Below are positions 35,547 to 45,219 of a stretch of 64,000 nucleotides of DNA, piece by piece. The DNA comes from an uncultured Bacteroidales bacterium. Lineage in GTDB: Bacteria; Bacteroidota; Bacteroidia; Bacteroidales; Bacteroidaceae. Position numbers and translations under genes: made by a program. Where the stretch lies: contig CACYLU010000002.1 of NCBI GenBank assembly GCA_902775375.1, forward strand, positions 186,001 to 250,000, in the 5' to 3' direction. The notes under the pieces were generated by a model, which saw nothing but the letters and a program-made list of their open reading frames with translations, searched no databases and was not told the origin of the DNA. Within the stretch, counting starts at the first letter, position 1. Every line of letters begins with the position of its first letter.

Positions 35547-36971
35547 ATGAATGAAGAGCTGAAAAAACTATATATCGATCAAACAGGAAATGAACCTGAA
35601 ACTATAGAGGAGATGCCATCGTCTGGCTCTAACCGCCTGTATTTTCGTTTGAAAGGACAACCCACATTAATTGGTGTTAAAGGTGAATCGCAAGAAGAGA
35701 ATCATGCGTTTATTGTTATGGCCAATCATTTTAAGAAAAAGGGACTTCCTGTGCCTGAAGTGTTGGGTGTGAGTGACGACCAGATGTATTATATTCAGCA
35801 AGATCTTGGCGACTTGCTACTATTCAAAGCTATCGAGAAAGGACGATTAACCCACCAGTTCAGCGACGAGGAGAAAACGTTGCTGAAGAAAACAATGCGA
35901 CTACTGGCAAAGGTGCAGTTCAGGGGAGCCGAAGGTCTGGATTTCAGCGTTTGCTATCCACAAGCCGAGTTTAATGAGCGTAGCATTTTGTGGGACTTGA
36001 ACTACTTTAAGTATTGTTTCCTAAAAGCCACGGGGCTGGCATTTCAGGAAAACCGGTTGGAAGATGATTTCCAACATATGGCTCAGGTTTTGTTAAAAAG
36101 TTCATCGGAAACGTTTATGTATCGCGATTTCCAAAGCAGGAATGTGATGATAAAGGATGGTGAACCTTGGCTGATTGATTTTCAAGGTGGAAGGAAAGGG
36201 CCTTTTTATTATGACGTAGCTTCGTTCTTGTGGCAAGCAAAGGCCAATTACCCCGAGAGTCTGCGTCAAGAACTACTCCAGGAGTATTTGGATGCCTTAC
36301 GTGTATATCGTAAGATTGATGAAACTGAGTTTTATTCGCAGCTGCGTCACTTCGTGCTGTTCCGTACTATGCAAGTATTGGGTGCATATGGCTTCAGGGG
36401 CTACTTTGAGAAGAAGCCACATTTCATGCAGAGCATTCCGTTTGCGATGGAAAACCTGCGTCAATTGCTCCAACAGCCCTATCCTGAATATCCTTACTTG
36501 TGTGAGGTGCTGCAACAGCTTACCGAGTTAAAGCAGTTTAAGGACCAACAGAAAAAGCCGTTGATAGTAAAGGTAATGAGTTTTGCCTATAAAAAAGGTA
36601 TCCCTGATGATACAACTGGTAATGGTGGCGGCTATGTGTTTGATTGTCGTGCTATCAATAACCCAGGCAAATATGACCGTTATAAACCATTCATCGGACT
36701 GGACAAGCCTGTGATACTATTCTTGGAAGAAGATGGTGAGATTCTAACTTTCTTAAAACATGTGTATGCATTGGTGGACGCCTCCGTAAAACGTTATATG
36801 GAACGTGGATTTACCAACTTGTCTGTATGTTTTGGATGTACAGGCGGGCAGCACCGTTCGGTGTATGCAGCCCAACATTTGGCAGAACACCTGAATGAGA
36901 AGTTTGGAGTGGAAATCAACCTCATACATCGAGAGCAGAACATTCAACAGACTCTGCCAGCTAAGAACTGA
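35547..36971 (+). CDS. Sugar kinase (APH/AmgK-like) fused to RapZ C-terminal domain
   Basis: 474 residues from the ATG at 35547; an in-frame GTG at 35517 is also possible. Residues 1-320 are an aminoglycoside-phosphotransferase-type kinase: 'TFMYRDFQSRNVMI' (catalytic loop near 191) and 'LIDFQGGRKGP' (metal-binding aspartate near 211), in the form used by AmgK, the anomeric MurNAc/GlcNAc kinase. Residues ~338-470 match the C-terminal domain of RapZ: 'SFAYKKGIPDDT', 'VFDCRAINNPG', 'FGCTGGQHRSVYAAQHLA'. In E. coli that domain binds glucosamine 6-phosphate. The next gene is a MurU-like nucleotidyltransferase, so the pair fits AmgK-MurU recycling of cell-wall sugars. The RapZ part may sense an amino sugar; that is an inference. 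Confidence 0.85.
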   Translation: MNEELKKLYIDQTGNEPETIEEMPSSGSNRLYFRLKGQPTLIGVKGESQEENHAFIVMANHFKKKGLPVPEVLGVSDDQMYYIQQDLGDLLLFKAIEKGRLTHQFSDEEKTLLKKTMRLLAKVQFRGAEGLDFSVCYPQAEFNERSILWDLNYFKYCFLKATGLAFQENRLEDDFQHMAQVLLKSSSETFMYRDFQSRNVMIKDGEPWLIDFQGGRKGPFYYDVASFLWQAKANYPESLRQELLQEYLDALRVYRKIDETEFYSQLRHFVLFRTMQVLGAYGFRGYFEKKPHFMQSIPFAMENLRQLLQQPYPEYPYLCEVLQQLTELKQFKDQQKKPLIVKVMSFAYKKGIPDDTTGNGGGYVFDCRAINNPGKYDRYKPFIGLDKPVILFLEEDGEILTFLKHVYALVDASVKRYMERGFTNLSVCFGCTGGQHRSVYAAQHLAEHLNEKFGVEINLIHREQNIQQTLPAKN

Positions 36972-37052
36972 TTAATATAATTATGGAGCAAAAAATAATG
37001 GTTGCTTCAATTTGACAGAGTTGTAATAACCAAGATTGTAATTATCAATAGC

Positions 37053-37802
37053 ATGAAGAAAGCAATGATATTTGCAGCAGGGATTGGCTCAAGGCTGAGA
37101 CCCATCACTGACAGAATGCCCAAGGCGCTGGTGCCTGTAGGCGGCATACCCATGTTGCAACGTACACTATTGCGTCTGAACGAAGCGGGTTTTAACGATG
37201 TAACAATCAACATTCATCACTTCGGACAGCAGATTATTGATTTCTTGCAGCATAATGACAACTTTGGAATGAATATTCACATCAGTGATGAACGCGATGA
37301 GTTATTAGATACTGGTGGTGGCATATTGAAAGCTAGACATTTCTTAGATGGAGATGAGCCTTTCTTGGTGCACAACGTGGATATTCTTAGCGATATAGAC
37401 TTGAAGCATGTGTATGACACACATGTTCAGAGTGGCGCAGATGCTACATTACTGGTAAGCGACCGTTTTACAACACGTAAGCTGTTGTTTAATAAAGATA
37501 TGCACTTGCAGGGATGGTTAAACCACAGTACGGGTGAGGTTAAACCAGAAGGCTTTACGGTAAACACACAACAGCACCGAGAACTGGCTTTCGAGGGTAT
37601 TCACGTAATATCCCCTACCTTATTTAAATATATGGGAGGAAATACTGATTGGCAAGGTAAGTTCTCAATCATACCTTTCTATTTATCAGTTTGTCAGCAA
37701 TTACACTTGCAAGGCTATGAACTAAAAGATATTACCTGGTTTGATATTGGTAAACCAGAAACATTACAAGAAGCGAATAAATATTATGAATCAAATAAAT
37801 AA
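37053..37802 (+). CDS. Nucleotidyltransferase, MurU-like
   Basis: 249 residues from the ATG at 37053; the 17-codon extension upstream is not family-like. The N-terminus KKAMIFAAGIGSRLRPIT...MPKALVPVGG is the NTP-binding signature of sugar-1-phosphate nucleotidyltransferases. 'HNVDILSDIDL' holds the metal-binding aspartate, and 'DTGGGILKA' follows the sugar-binding pattern. The short length and the kinase gene upstream suggest MurNAc-1-phosphate uridylyltransferase, which makes UDP-MurNAc. A mannose-1-phosphate guanylyltransferase-like activity cannot be excluded. Confidence 0.85.
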   Translation: MKKAMIFAAGIGSRLRPITDRMPKALVPVGGIPMLQRTLLRLNEAGFNDVTINIHHFGQQIIDFLQHNDNFGMNIHISDERDELLDTGGGILKARHFLDGDEPFLVHNVDILSDIDLKHVYDTHVQSGADATLLVSDRFTTRKLLFNKDMHLQGWLNHSTGEVKPEGFTVNTQQHRELAFEGIHVISPTLFKYMGGNTDWQGKFSIIPFYLSVCQQLHLQGYELKDITWFDIGKPETLQEANKYYESNK

Positions 37803-37810
37803 TTGTAACT

Positions 37811-38506
37811 ATGGAAAAAGGTAACAGAGTTATTGAGGCTGCGATTATTGCGCTAGGCCTCGCAGTATTGGGTTACTGCCTGAAAGCAGGTATTGACAAT
37901 TTTGTGAACAAAGACAGACAAGTAACAGTGAAGGGCCTCTCGGAGAATGAGGTACCCGCAAACACCGTAACATGGCCACTGAGCTTCTCACAACAGGGCA
38001 ACGACCTGCCTACCCTCTACCAAAGTGTGAACAGGACACGCGATATCATCGTGCGTTTCATTAAAGACAATGGTCTGAGTGAAGATGAAATTACGATGAA
38101 TTCTCCTACTGTGTATGACAGAAACAGTAACATGTGGAACGAGAACAAATCGCCTTACCGCTACCAGATGAGTACTGGTATTACTGTAAAAACCAAGAAG
38201 GTGGATGAGGTAAGAAAAGCTTCTGGCAAAATTGGTGAATTACTGAATCAGGGTATTGCAGTCGATGAAGGTTACATCAATTATGACTTCACTGAATTCC
38301 AGGAAATGAAGCTCAAGATGATGCAGGAAGCTATCAAGAATGCTGAGCAGGCAGCTTTGCAATTTGCAGAGAACAGCAACAGCCATCTGGGTGGTATCAT
38401 GCAAGCAACACAGGGTACCTTCTCAATTGAGGACCGTGATGAAACAACTCCATACATCAAAAAACTGAGAGTGGTAACAACTGTAACATACTCTCTAAAG
38501 GACTAA
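37811..38506 (+). CDS. SIMPL domain (DUF541) membrane-anchored protein
   Basis: 231 residues. One N-terminal helix 'EAAIIALGLAVLGYCLKAGI' anchors it; the rest matches DUF541: 'DRQVTVKGLSENEVPANTVTWPLSFSQQGNDL', 'YQMSTGITVKTKKVDEV' and 'KMMQEAIKNAEQAALQFAENSNS', ending in beta strands 'IKKLRVVTTVTYSL'. The family is found outside the cytosol; its function is unknown. It starts 8 bp after the nucleotidyltransferase and is probably in the same operon, which ends at the hairpin at 38517. Confidence 0.85.
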   Translation: MEKGNRVIEAAIIALGLAVLGYCLKAGIDNFVNKDRQVTVKGLSENEVPANTVTWPLSFSQQGNDLPTLYQSVNRTRDIIVRFIKDNGLSEDEITMNSPTVYDRNSNMWNENKSPYRYQMSTGITVKTKKVDEVRKASGKIGELLNQGIAVDEGYINYDFTEFQEMKLKMMQEAIKNAEQAALQFAENSNSHLGGIMQATQGTFSIEDRDETTPYIKKLRVVTTVTYSLKD

Positions 38507-38516
38507 TTTCACTATT

Positions 38517-38548
38517 ATCCCCTCATGATATGGGGGGATGATATTTTT
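38517..38548 (+). terminator. Terminator hairpin
   Basis: atcccc (38517-38522) pairs with ggggat (38534-38539), with neighbouring c/g bases able to extend it, followed by a T-tract. It supports starting the next gene at 38577 and not upstream. Confidence 0.7.
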
Positions 38549-38576
38549 TATATTATTTCATGCTTTCAGATTAAAC

Positions 38577-39344
38577 ATGATTTTCTATTTCTCAGGAACA
38601 GGAAATACACGTTGGGCTGCCCAGCAGTTGGCAGAAGCAACAGGTGAGCGTTTACTTTTCATCCCAGAACAAATGAAAGGCAATTGCCATTATGAGTTGG
38701 AGGAAAATGAACGCTTAGGCTTTTGTTTCCCCACGCACGGATGGATGCCTCCTAAAATTGTACTCAACTTTATCAGTCGTTTGGAAATCAATGCTAGGGG
38801 GCACTTCTGTTATGCGATTACAACTTGTGGCGATGACATAGGATGCTGCATGAAAGAGTTTCAGAAGAAATTGCATAGCAGAGGTTTGCATGCCGACAGT
38901 GTATTTTCACTTATCATGCCTGAGAGTTATGTTTGTTTACCAGGATTTAAAACTGATTCTGAAGAGATTGTAAAACAAAAGAAGGCAAAAGCAAATAAGG
39001 ATTTGAAAGTATTTATTGGACTTATCAAAGAGCGATGTATTGGTAAGGAGATAGTATTTAAAGGCATATTCCCCTACACCAAAACTTATGTATTAGGGAC
39101 GCTTTTTAATCACTGGCTAATTACTGATAAGCCTTTCAAAGTGGATGCAGAGCTATGCATTCATTGCAATAAATGTGCCTATGCCTGTCCCGTTGGAAAC
39201 ATAAGCATAGAAGGAAAACTAGCACTGCCTCATTGGCATCATGACGGAAGTTGCACTAACTGTTTAGCTTGCTATCATGTATGTCCTAAACATGCTATAA
39301 ACTATTGGGATACTAACAAAAAAGGACAATATTTTTTTGCATAA
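38577..39344 (+). CDS. EFR1-family ferrodoxin (flavodoxin plus 2[4Fe-4S])
   Basis: 255 residues from the ATG at 38577 (MIFYFSGTGNTRWAAQQLAE); starting earlier would overlap the terminator. The N-terminus is a flavodoxin fold with the FMN phosphate loop SGTGNTRW. The C-terminus has two 4Fe-4S motifs, CIHCNKCAYACP near 194 and CTNCLACYHVCP near 226. Such proteins carry electrons to an unknown partner in anaerobes. No redox partner gene is adjacent. An AT-rich gap of about 290 bp follows, with no gene seen. Confidence 0.9.
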   Translation: MIFYFSGTGNTRWAAQQLAEATGERLLFIPEQMKGNCHYELEENERLGFCFPTHGWMPPKIVLNFISRLEINARGHFCYAITTCGDDIGCCMKEFQKKLHSRGLHADSVFSLIMPESYVCLPGFKTDSEEIVKQKKAKANKDLKVFIGLIKERCIGKEIVFKGIFPYTKTYVLGTLFNHWLITDKPFKVDAELCIHCNKCAYACPVGNISIEGKLALPHWHHDGSCTNCLACYHVCPKHAINYWDTNKKGQYFFA

Positions 39345-39633
39345 AAAGAAAGAGAAATACTCACGTATTCCCCAATCTTTTTTGAGTTAGAAACTTTTCA
39401 TTCTCTCAAATTTGAATCAACTTTAACCTAATAAAACTAACCTATTATTTTTACCTAAAACTAATATCTGGAGAAAACAATAACACTTGGTCTATTTCTT
39501 TAGTACAACGTTGCAAAGTTATGAAGAATTATTTTAACTTGCAAGCAAATTTGATAATATTTTTGCATTTTGTTGTAAATTGATGATAAAAACAATAATT
39601 TTGTCAAAAGTCTAATAGGATAAACTGTATAAA

Positions 39634-41088
39634 ATGAATTCAAAAGATCTTCAAACAAAAATGAGTAACGTGCGATGGGTAATTTGCATCATGTTATTTC
39701 TTGCTACTACTGTGAATTACCTAGACCGCCAAGTGTTGTCATTGACATGGAAAGACTTTATCGCCCCAGAGTTTCATTGGAGTGACTCCGATTATGGAAA
39801 TGTGGCGGCAGTGTTCTCCATTGTGTATGCAATAGCTAACATCTTTTCTGGTCGTATTATCGACTGGCTGGGTACCAAACGGGGATATCTATGGGCTATC
39901 GGTATCTGGTCGGCAGGCGCGTGCCTACATGCCCTTTGCGGATGGGCTACAGAGCAAGTGGTAGGGCTTGACGATGCAGTTGGTTTGGTAGGTGCTGTAG
40001 GTAAAACGGCATCACTCATTTCTACGGTGAGTGTTTATTTCTTTATCGCTGCCCGTATCGTATTGGCTTGCGGTGAAGCAGGCAACTTTCCATCAGCAGT
40101 GAAAGTAACTGCAGAATATTTCCCGCAGAAAGACCGTGCATTTGCTACCTCTATATTCAATGCTGGCTCAACAGTGGGCGCTCTGGTGGCACCGCTAAGC
40201 ATTCCCTTACTGGCTCGTTATTTTAAGAATATCGGAGTAGGCAATGGTTGGGAAATGGCATTTATCATTATTGGTGCATTAGGCTTCATCTGGATGGCAT
40301 TCTGGGTATTTATTTATGATAAACCTACCAAACATAAAGGAGTAAATGCTGCAGAATTGGCATATATCCAGCAAGACCAGAATAATGCAGAGTCTAAGGA
40401 AGAAGAAGATACCAAACTACCCAAATACACCGTAATTCAATGTCTGAAACTGCGTCAGACTTGGGCGATTTTGCTAGGCAAGTTCGTTACTGACTGTGTA
40501 TGGTGGTTCTTCTTGTTCTGGACACCCGCATACTTGTCTGATGTCTATGGATTGACTTCCGATAACCCTACTGCACAAATGCTGATTTTCGTATTATACG
40601 CCATCACTATACTTTCGCTCTATGGCGGCAAGTTACCCACTATCATAATCAATCGTACAGGATGGAATGCATATAAGTCTCGCATGAGAGCCATGCTGAT
40701 ATTTGCGATATTCCCTCTACTGGGTCTATTTGCACAGCCTTTGGGCAACTATTCATACTGGTTCCCTATCATATTGATAGGTTTAGTTGGAGCAGCACAT
40801 CAGTCGTGGTCGGCCAACCTATATTCTGTGGGCAGCGATTTGTTCCCACATCGTGCTATTGCAACAATAACAAGTTTAAATAGTGCAGCTGGTGGTTTAA
40901 GCTCATTCTTAATCAACTACGGTTCTGGTAAATTATTTGATTATGCTGATGCTACGCAAATGGTATTCCTGGGATTCCAAGGGAAGCCTGCTGGCTACTT
41001 CATCATATTCTGTTATTGTTCTGTGGCATACATGATAGGATGGATTTGCATGAAGTTACTTGTTCCTAAATACAAACCTGTTGAGTGA
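39634..41088 (+). CDS. MFS transporter, hexuronate/ACS-like
   Basis: 484 residues, twelve membrane helices. 'NYLDRQVLSLTWKDF' is the first-helix signature of the anion:cation symporter group (ExuT, GudP and relatives); 'GRIIDWLGTKRGYLWAIGIWS' is the loop 2-3 motif and 'ACGEAGNFPSAVKVTAEYFP' the fourth-helix pattern. It probably imports a sugar acid such as galacturonate or glucuronate. Start 39634 is taken; a methionine at codon 11 is also possible. No catabolic genes for uronates are nearby. Confidence 0.9.
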   Translation: MNSKDLQTKMSNVRWVICIMLFLATTVNYLDRQVLSLTWKDFIAPEFHWSDSDYGNVAAVFSIVYAIANIFSGRIIDWLGTKRGYLWAIGIWSAGACLHALCGWATEQVVGLDDAVGLVGAVGKTASLISTVSVYFFIAARIVLACGEAGNFPSAVKVTAEYFPQKDRAFATSIFNAGSTVGALVAPLSIPLLARYFKNIGVGNGWEMAFIIIGALGFIWMAFWVFIYDKPTKHKGVNAAELAYIQQDQNNAESKEEEDTKLPKYTVIQCLKLRQTWAILLGKFVTDCVWWFFLFWTPAYLSDVYGLTSDNPTAQMLIFVLYAITILSLYGGKLPTIIINRTGWNAYKSRMRAMLIFAIFPLLGLFAQPLGNYSYWFPIILIGLVGAAHQSWSANLYSVGSDLFPHRAIATITSLNSAAGGLSSFLINYGSGKLFDYADATQMVFLGFQGKPAGYFIIFCYCSVAYMIGWICMKLLVPKYKPVE

Positions 41089-41184
41089 TAATTGTCTACG
41101 CTCATTTCCGCATGGGCTCAATCAAAACACATACACTTTGATGCCCCTAGGTACAAGAAAAAGATAATCGACACAATGACAATT

Positions 41185-41208
41185 AAAGGCTGCAGAAATG
41201 CAGCCTTT
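41185..41208. terminator. Terminator of the AAAGGCTGC family (3 of 5)
   Basis: aaaggctgca (41185-41194) pairs perfectly with tgcagccttt (41199-41208) over a four-base loop, then a T-rich tail. Confidence 0.88.
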
Positions 41209-41242
41209 ATATTTTTAGTTATTAACCTAATAGCTAATTACA

Positions 41243-43567
41243 TTAAAAAGGATATCCTACTGCAAAGTGGAAGGCGAAGTCGCGACTAAAACGAGGATGG
41301 ATGATAGGATAACGCTCACGACCACTGGAAAAAGCAGGATTAATGGCTTTCATGCCACCGTCAAATCGCAAAATAAAGAAGCCTAGATCAATGCGGAAAC
41401 CTATGCCGTAGGCTACGGCAATCTGCTTATAGAACTTATCAAAACGGAACTGACCTCCGGGCTGGCTGTCATATTTACGTAGGGTCCATACATTACCTAC
41501 ATCAACAAATGCAGCACCAGCCAATTTCCAGAATAAATTAGAGCGATATTCAATACTACCTTCGATCTTCAAGTCGCCAGTTTGATTCATGAAGTTGCCA
41601 TCACCAGAGAAAGAGCCTGGTCCAAGGTTGCGAACAGACCACCCTCTTACACTATTTGCGCCACCTGCAAAATATCGCTTTTCGAATGGTATCATTTTGG
41701 CATTTCCATAAGGAACAGCAATACCAAACGCCATATGATAAGCGATTGAGTTGCGATTATCAATTGCTATATTCTTGGCAAAGTCGAAGTCGGCCTTGAT
41801 ATATTGCGCAAATGGGATATTCAAGATAGCATATTCCCCTTCTTTGTTCTTTCGCATATGAGTGAGTTTAGCCAATGCATAGAGCCAATTGCCTGCAGCC
41901 TCTATATTAGCGCGCAATGTATAAGACGTACCATTGAATACATTTGCCGCCATACTTGTTCCACGATTATTGTATATAAATGAATAGCCTGAGCGAACAA
42001 TCAGGCGATCTTCATAATTGTATTTAACAATATAATTATCTTCTTGGTTAATATATTTATCATAAAAATCAGGATGAATCCAAGGCATATAGAGATAGTT
42101 TACATCTAAGAGATCAATGCGATGACGTAAACGTTGCTGTTTGAAAGACCACTGGTAACTCCATCCTGTGGAGGCAATGATACGAGTAAATTCTGGACGC
42201 AACTGATAGTCATAACGTAGTTCAAAGAGAGTGTTAGCCCGAATCCTATTGACAAAACTATGACTTAAGAAAGGAAATAAAATACGAGGGAAATTAATTG
42301 ATGCCTCTGCGCTTAATTCTGTATAGCTCTCATTGCGATAATCCCCCTGTAAACCAGAAACAGCTTCATAGGCACCCCTAAGACGGAAAGTGAGTGTTTC
42401 TGAACCTCGAAACAGATTACGATTACTAAGTGACACTGCAGCTGCAGCACCCAAGTCACCAGCCGAATTGGTGCCTTCCACTTCGAACGAGATAGATCGT
42501 AGTTTATTTTTGGTCAACTGAATATAGGCATCTACAAACAAAGAATCGTTACGTTCCAGTTCTTCAAAACGTATGTTGGTATATCGCATTACAGGCAAGC
42601 GATTGAAATTCTGATAGGTTCGCTGAACATCGTTGCCGTTGTACAATTCTCCCTTCTGAAGATGTTGATTGCCTACCAAAACGCGTGGACGGATAAAAGG
42701 TTTACCACGATAGTAAACAGGATATCCTTTATAAAGCATTGTATCTTCCGGCAGCACATCACCATTAGTGTTCTCCAATGCATTATAATCGGCATGAAAA
42801 TGCACCTGATTTAAATAATACTGAGGATGATTAACCTGTACACTGTCTGCATTTAACCTATAAGGTTCAAGGTGCATAGTGAGGTCAACAAGAAAAGTAT
42901 TTCGAGTAGTATCGGCAGAGTAAGTGATATACTCCTTATTGAAATGATAGTAACCATTCTGCTGTAGCAAAGAAGTAATACGTGAACGTTCATTATCAAG
43001 CACATTGATATCCATATTCATACCTTCTTTGAGCAAGGTGGCAGCAGAATCTTGTCGCATATAGTTCCAGATAGTCGTATCTGGAATGTCATATTGGATG
43101 GAACGGACTTTGTATGCCCTGCCTGTCTTCACGTCATAGGTAAGCTTAATCTTCTTATTACCGTCCAACTTAGTATTAGCGTCCACTATAGCTCCCATAT
43201 AGCCTAAGTTGCGTACAGCTTTCTCTAACTCCTGCCGAGAGCGCTCTGTCTCAAAGGAGTCGAAAATAACGGGAGCATCACCAACCCTTCGCAAAACCCT
43301 ATTAATCCACTGGGTAGTATCGCGCCCAGACATGTTGTAGATATAGAGTTGCGTCTTTATCAAGTTAAACCACTTGGTATTAGGTTGCTGACGGATGAAC
43401 AAGTTTAGGTCGGCAGGTTTCACGTCTTTATTATCACTTTGAACATTTAGTTCGTCAAGCAAATAGGCCCCCTCTGGTACATATTTGGTAGAAGAACAAC
43501 CTGCCATAAAAAGCAAGATTATTGCCCATAACCAAGACATAGTTTTATGTTTTATCTGTTTATCCAT
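41243..43567 (-). CDS. TamL-type lipoprotein/outer-membrane beta-barrel
   Basis: 774 residues. A signal with lipobox MAGC (C24) is followed by POTRA-like domains and a C-terminal Omp85 barrel ('GGANSVRGWSVRNLGPGSF' and 'RDFAFHFAVGYPF', ending in an aromatic residue). This lipidated BamA/TamA relative is TamL of Bacteroidetes, which works with TamB in outer-membrane assembly. No tamB gene is adjacent. The gene is divergent from the methyltransferase gene at 43671. Confidence 0.9.
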   Translation of the reverse strand: MDKQIKHKTMSWLWAIILLFMAGCSSTKYVPEGAYLLDELNVQSDNKDVKPADLNLFIRQQPNTKWFNLIKTQLYIYNMSGRDTTQWINRVLRRVGDAPVIFDSFETERSRQELEKAVRNLGYMGAIVDANTKLDGNKKIKLTYDVKTGRAYKVRSIQYDIPDTTIWNYMRQDSAATLLKEGMNMDINVLDNERSRITSLLQQNGYYHFNKEYITYSADTTRNTFLVDLTMHLEPYRLNADSVQVNHPQYYLNQVHFHADYNALENTNGDVLPEDTMLYKGYPVYYRGKPFIRPRVLVGNQHLQKGELYNGNDVQRTYQNFNRLPVMRYTNIRFEELERNDSLFVDAYIQLTKNKLRSISFEVEGTNSAGDLGAAAAVSLSNRNLFRGSETLTFRLRGAYEAVSGLQGDYRNESYTELSAEASINFPRILFPFLSHSFVNRIRANTLFELRYDYQLRPEFTRIIASTGWSYQWSFKQQRLRHRIDLLDVNYLYMPWIHPDFYDKYINQEDNYIVKYNYEDRLIVRSGYSFIYNNRGTSMAANVFNGTSYTLRANIEAAGNWLYALAKLTHMRKNKEGEYAILNIPFAQYIKADFDFAKNIAIDNRNSIAYHMAFGIAVPYGNAKMIPFEKRYFAGGANSVRGWSVRNLGPGSFSGDGNFMNQTGDLKIEGSIEYRSNLFWKLAGAAFVDVGNVWTLRKYDSQPGGQFRFDKFYKQIAVAYGIGFRIDLGFFILRFDGGMKAINPAFSSGRERYPIIHPRFSRDFAFHFAVGYPF

Positions 43568-43670
43568 ATATTGCTCAAAGAGGTGAGCCTTAATAAAGCA
43601 CTATTTCGGTTGTAAATTTAGCGGTTTTTTCTCAGAAAAGTAGTATATTTGCATAGAAAAAAAGCTACAG

Positions 43671-44426
43671 ATGCCGATATCGAAAAACAAAATCAAGTTT
43701 ATCCGCTCGTTGGAACAAAAGAAGGTTCGACGTGAAGAACGTGTTTTTTTGGCTGAAGGTCCTAAACTGACAGCAGATTTGTTAGGGCATTTACGTTGCC
43801 GATATTTGGCAGCTACAGACGATTGGCTGGCTTCTCACAACACCATTGAAGCTGATGAGATAGACACTGCTACCATAGATGAGATAGCTCGTGCCAGTTT
43901 ACTAAAAACTCCTCAAGATGTAATAGCAATCTTCGATCAACGTGAAGAAAAAACCGATATTACTGTAATTGAGAAGCAACTGTGCTTGGCACTCGATGAT
44001 GTGCAGGATCCAGGAAATTTGGGGACCATCATTCGAATTGCAGATTGGTTTGGTATAGAACATATTTTCTGCTCTACTAACACTGTAGATGTGTATAGCC
44101 CAAAAGTTGTGCAAGCTACGATGGGTGCCTTATCTCGCGTGCACTTACATTACGTATCGCTCACAGAATTGATTGGCAAGTTAAACAAAAATGTGCCTAT
44201 TTATGGTACTTTACTCGACGGCACAAACATCTACACTCAGGAGCTCAGTACTACTGGTTTGATAGTGATGGGTAACGAAGGGAATGGTATCACAGCAGAA
44301 GTACGACAGTTAATTAACAGAAAATTATATATACCTAATTATCCGGAAGGACGAGATACTTCAGAATCATTAAATGTGGCAATAGCTACAGCTGTCACTT
44401 GTGCGGAATTTCGTAGAAGGAAATAG
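43671..44426 (+). CDS. TrmH/SpoU-family RNA 2'-O-methyltransferase
   Basis: 251 residues. The SPOUT knot motifs are 'LALDDVQDPGNLGTIIRIADWFG' near 104, 'VIVMGNEGNGI' near 201 and 'YIPNYPEGRDTSESLNVAIATAVT' near 223, which bind S-adenosylmethionine. A short substrate-binding N-terminal part ('KNKIKFIRSLEQKKVRREERVFLAEG') places it with the 23S rRNA/tRNA ribose methyltransferases. The -7 box TATATTTG (43644-43651) precedes it. The substrate is not visible. Confidence 0.93.
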   Translation: MPISKNKIKFIRSLEQKKVRREERVFLAEGPKLTADLLGHLRCRYLAATDDWLASHNTIEADEIDTATIDEIARASLLKTPQDVIAIFDQREEKTDITVIEKQLCLALDDVQDPGNLGTIIRIADWFGIEHIFCSTNTVDVYSPKVVQATMGALSRVHLHYVSLTELIGKLNKNVPIYGTLLDGTNIYTQELSTTGLIVMGNEGNGITAEVRQLINRKLYIPNYPEGRDTSESLNVAIATAVTCAEFRRRK

Positions 44427-44433
44427 AATTGGT

Positions 44434-45219
44434 TTAACGCTCTTTAGCGTGCATACGAATCAGTGAAACGCTATCAACTAATAATATTCGATTTTCACTT
44501 TGCTTAGGTAGGTAAATAAAGCCGTAAACCTCACGTATCCTTCCATATTCATTACTATGCAATGTCAATGTTTGTTTACCATCATTGTAAATATGATGAA
44601 TCTTATTGATGATACTATCATTACGATATCGAATAGAAAGCGCCATCACTGCTGCTTCATCAGAATTAATTTGCTGATTCTTTACATGAAAATAACGAAA
44701 ACGAGCATTGAAATGTAAAGTATCACTATCTTCAAAATTAGCATCGTTCTCATAATCGAAAGAGAGTCTATTGTCATAAGGATGATTGGTAAGACTAAAC
44801 ATAGGCATTCCTGACCAAATGTTCACACTATCTCCTATTTGCGTTACACTACTCCTCTGTCCACTAATAGCTATAGAACGTTCCAGCACAGCCTTCTCAT
44901 CCTGTATGCGTTTAATTACTTTCTGGTAAACTTTGTCGAATGCTTCAGGATGAGTAGAGTACCATGACAAGGTAGAATCAAATTGTTCTTCCGTGGTATG
45001 GTGTTTTTCAAAAACATTCAAATAATACAGTGTAGCTTTATACTTCTCAGAAGGAGAAACTGCCTCTCCCAAAGCCTTTGCAGCATGATAGTCATACAAC
45101 ACCTCCTCCATCTGAGCATCACTCAATATCTCCTTGGGTCTTTCTGGGCCACAAGCCACAATGCAAACCAACAAGAACAATACATTCAAGCATAACAGTA
45201 TGGAGCGCATAAGTCTCAT
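44434..45219 (-). CDS. DUF4296 lipoprotein
   Basis: 261 residues. A hydrophobic signal with lipobox IVAC (C23) is followed by 'RPKEILSDAQMEEVLYDYHAAKAL', the DUF4296 opening, then a variable domain. The family is Bacteroidetes-specific and of unknown function. Its start overlaps lspA (ATGA, 45216-45219), so it is co-translated with the very peptidase that would process its lipoprotein signal. The arrangement is common in the phylum. Confidence 0.85.
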   Translation of the reverse strand: MRLMRSILLCLNVLFLLVCIVACGPERPKEILSDAQMEEVLYDYHAAKALGEAVSPSEKYKATLYYLNVFEKHHTTEEQFDSTLSWYSTHPEAFDKVYQKVIKRIQDEKAVLERSIAISGQRSSVTQIGDSVNIWSGMPMFSLTNHPYDNRLSFDYENDANFEDSDTLHFNARFRYFHVKNQQINSDEAAVMALSIRYRNDSIINKIHHIYNDGKQTLTLHSNEYGRIREVYGFIYLPKQSENRILLVDSVSLIRMHAKER

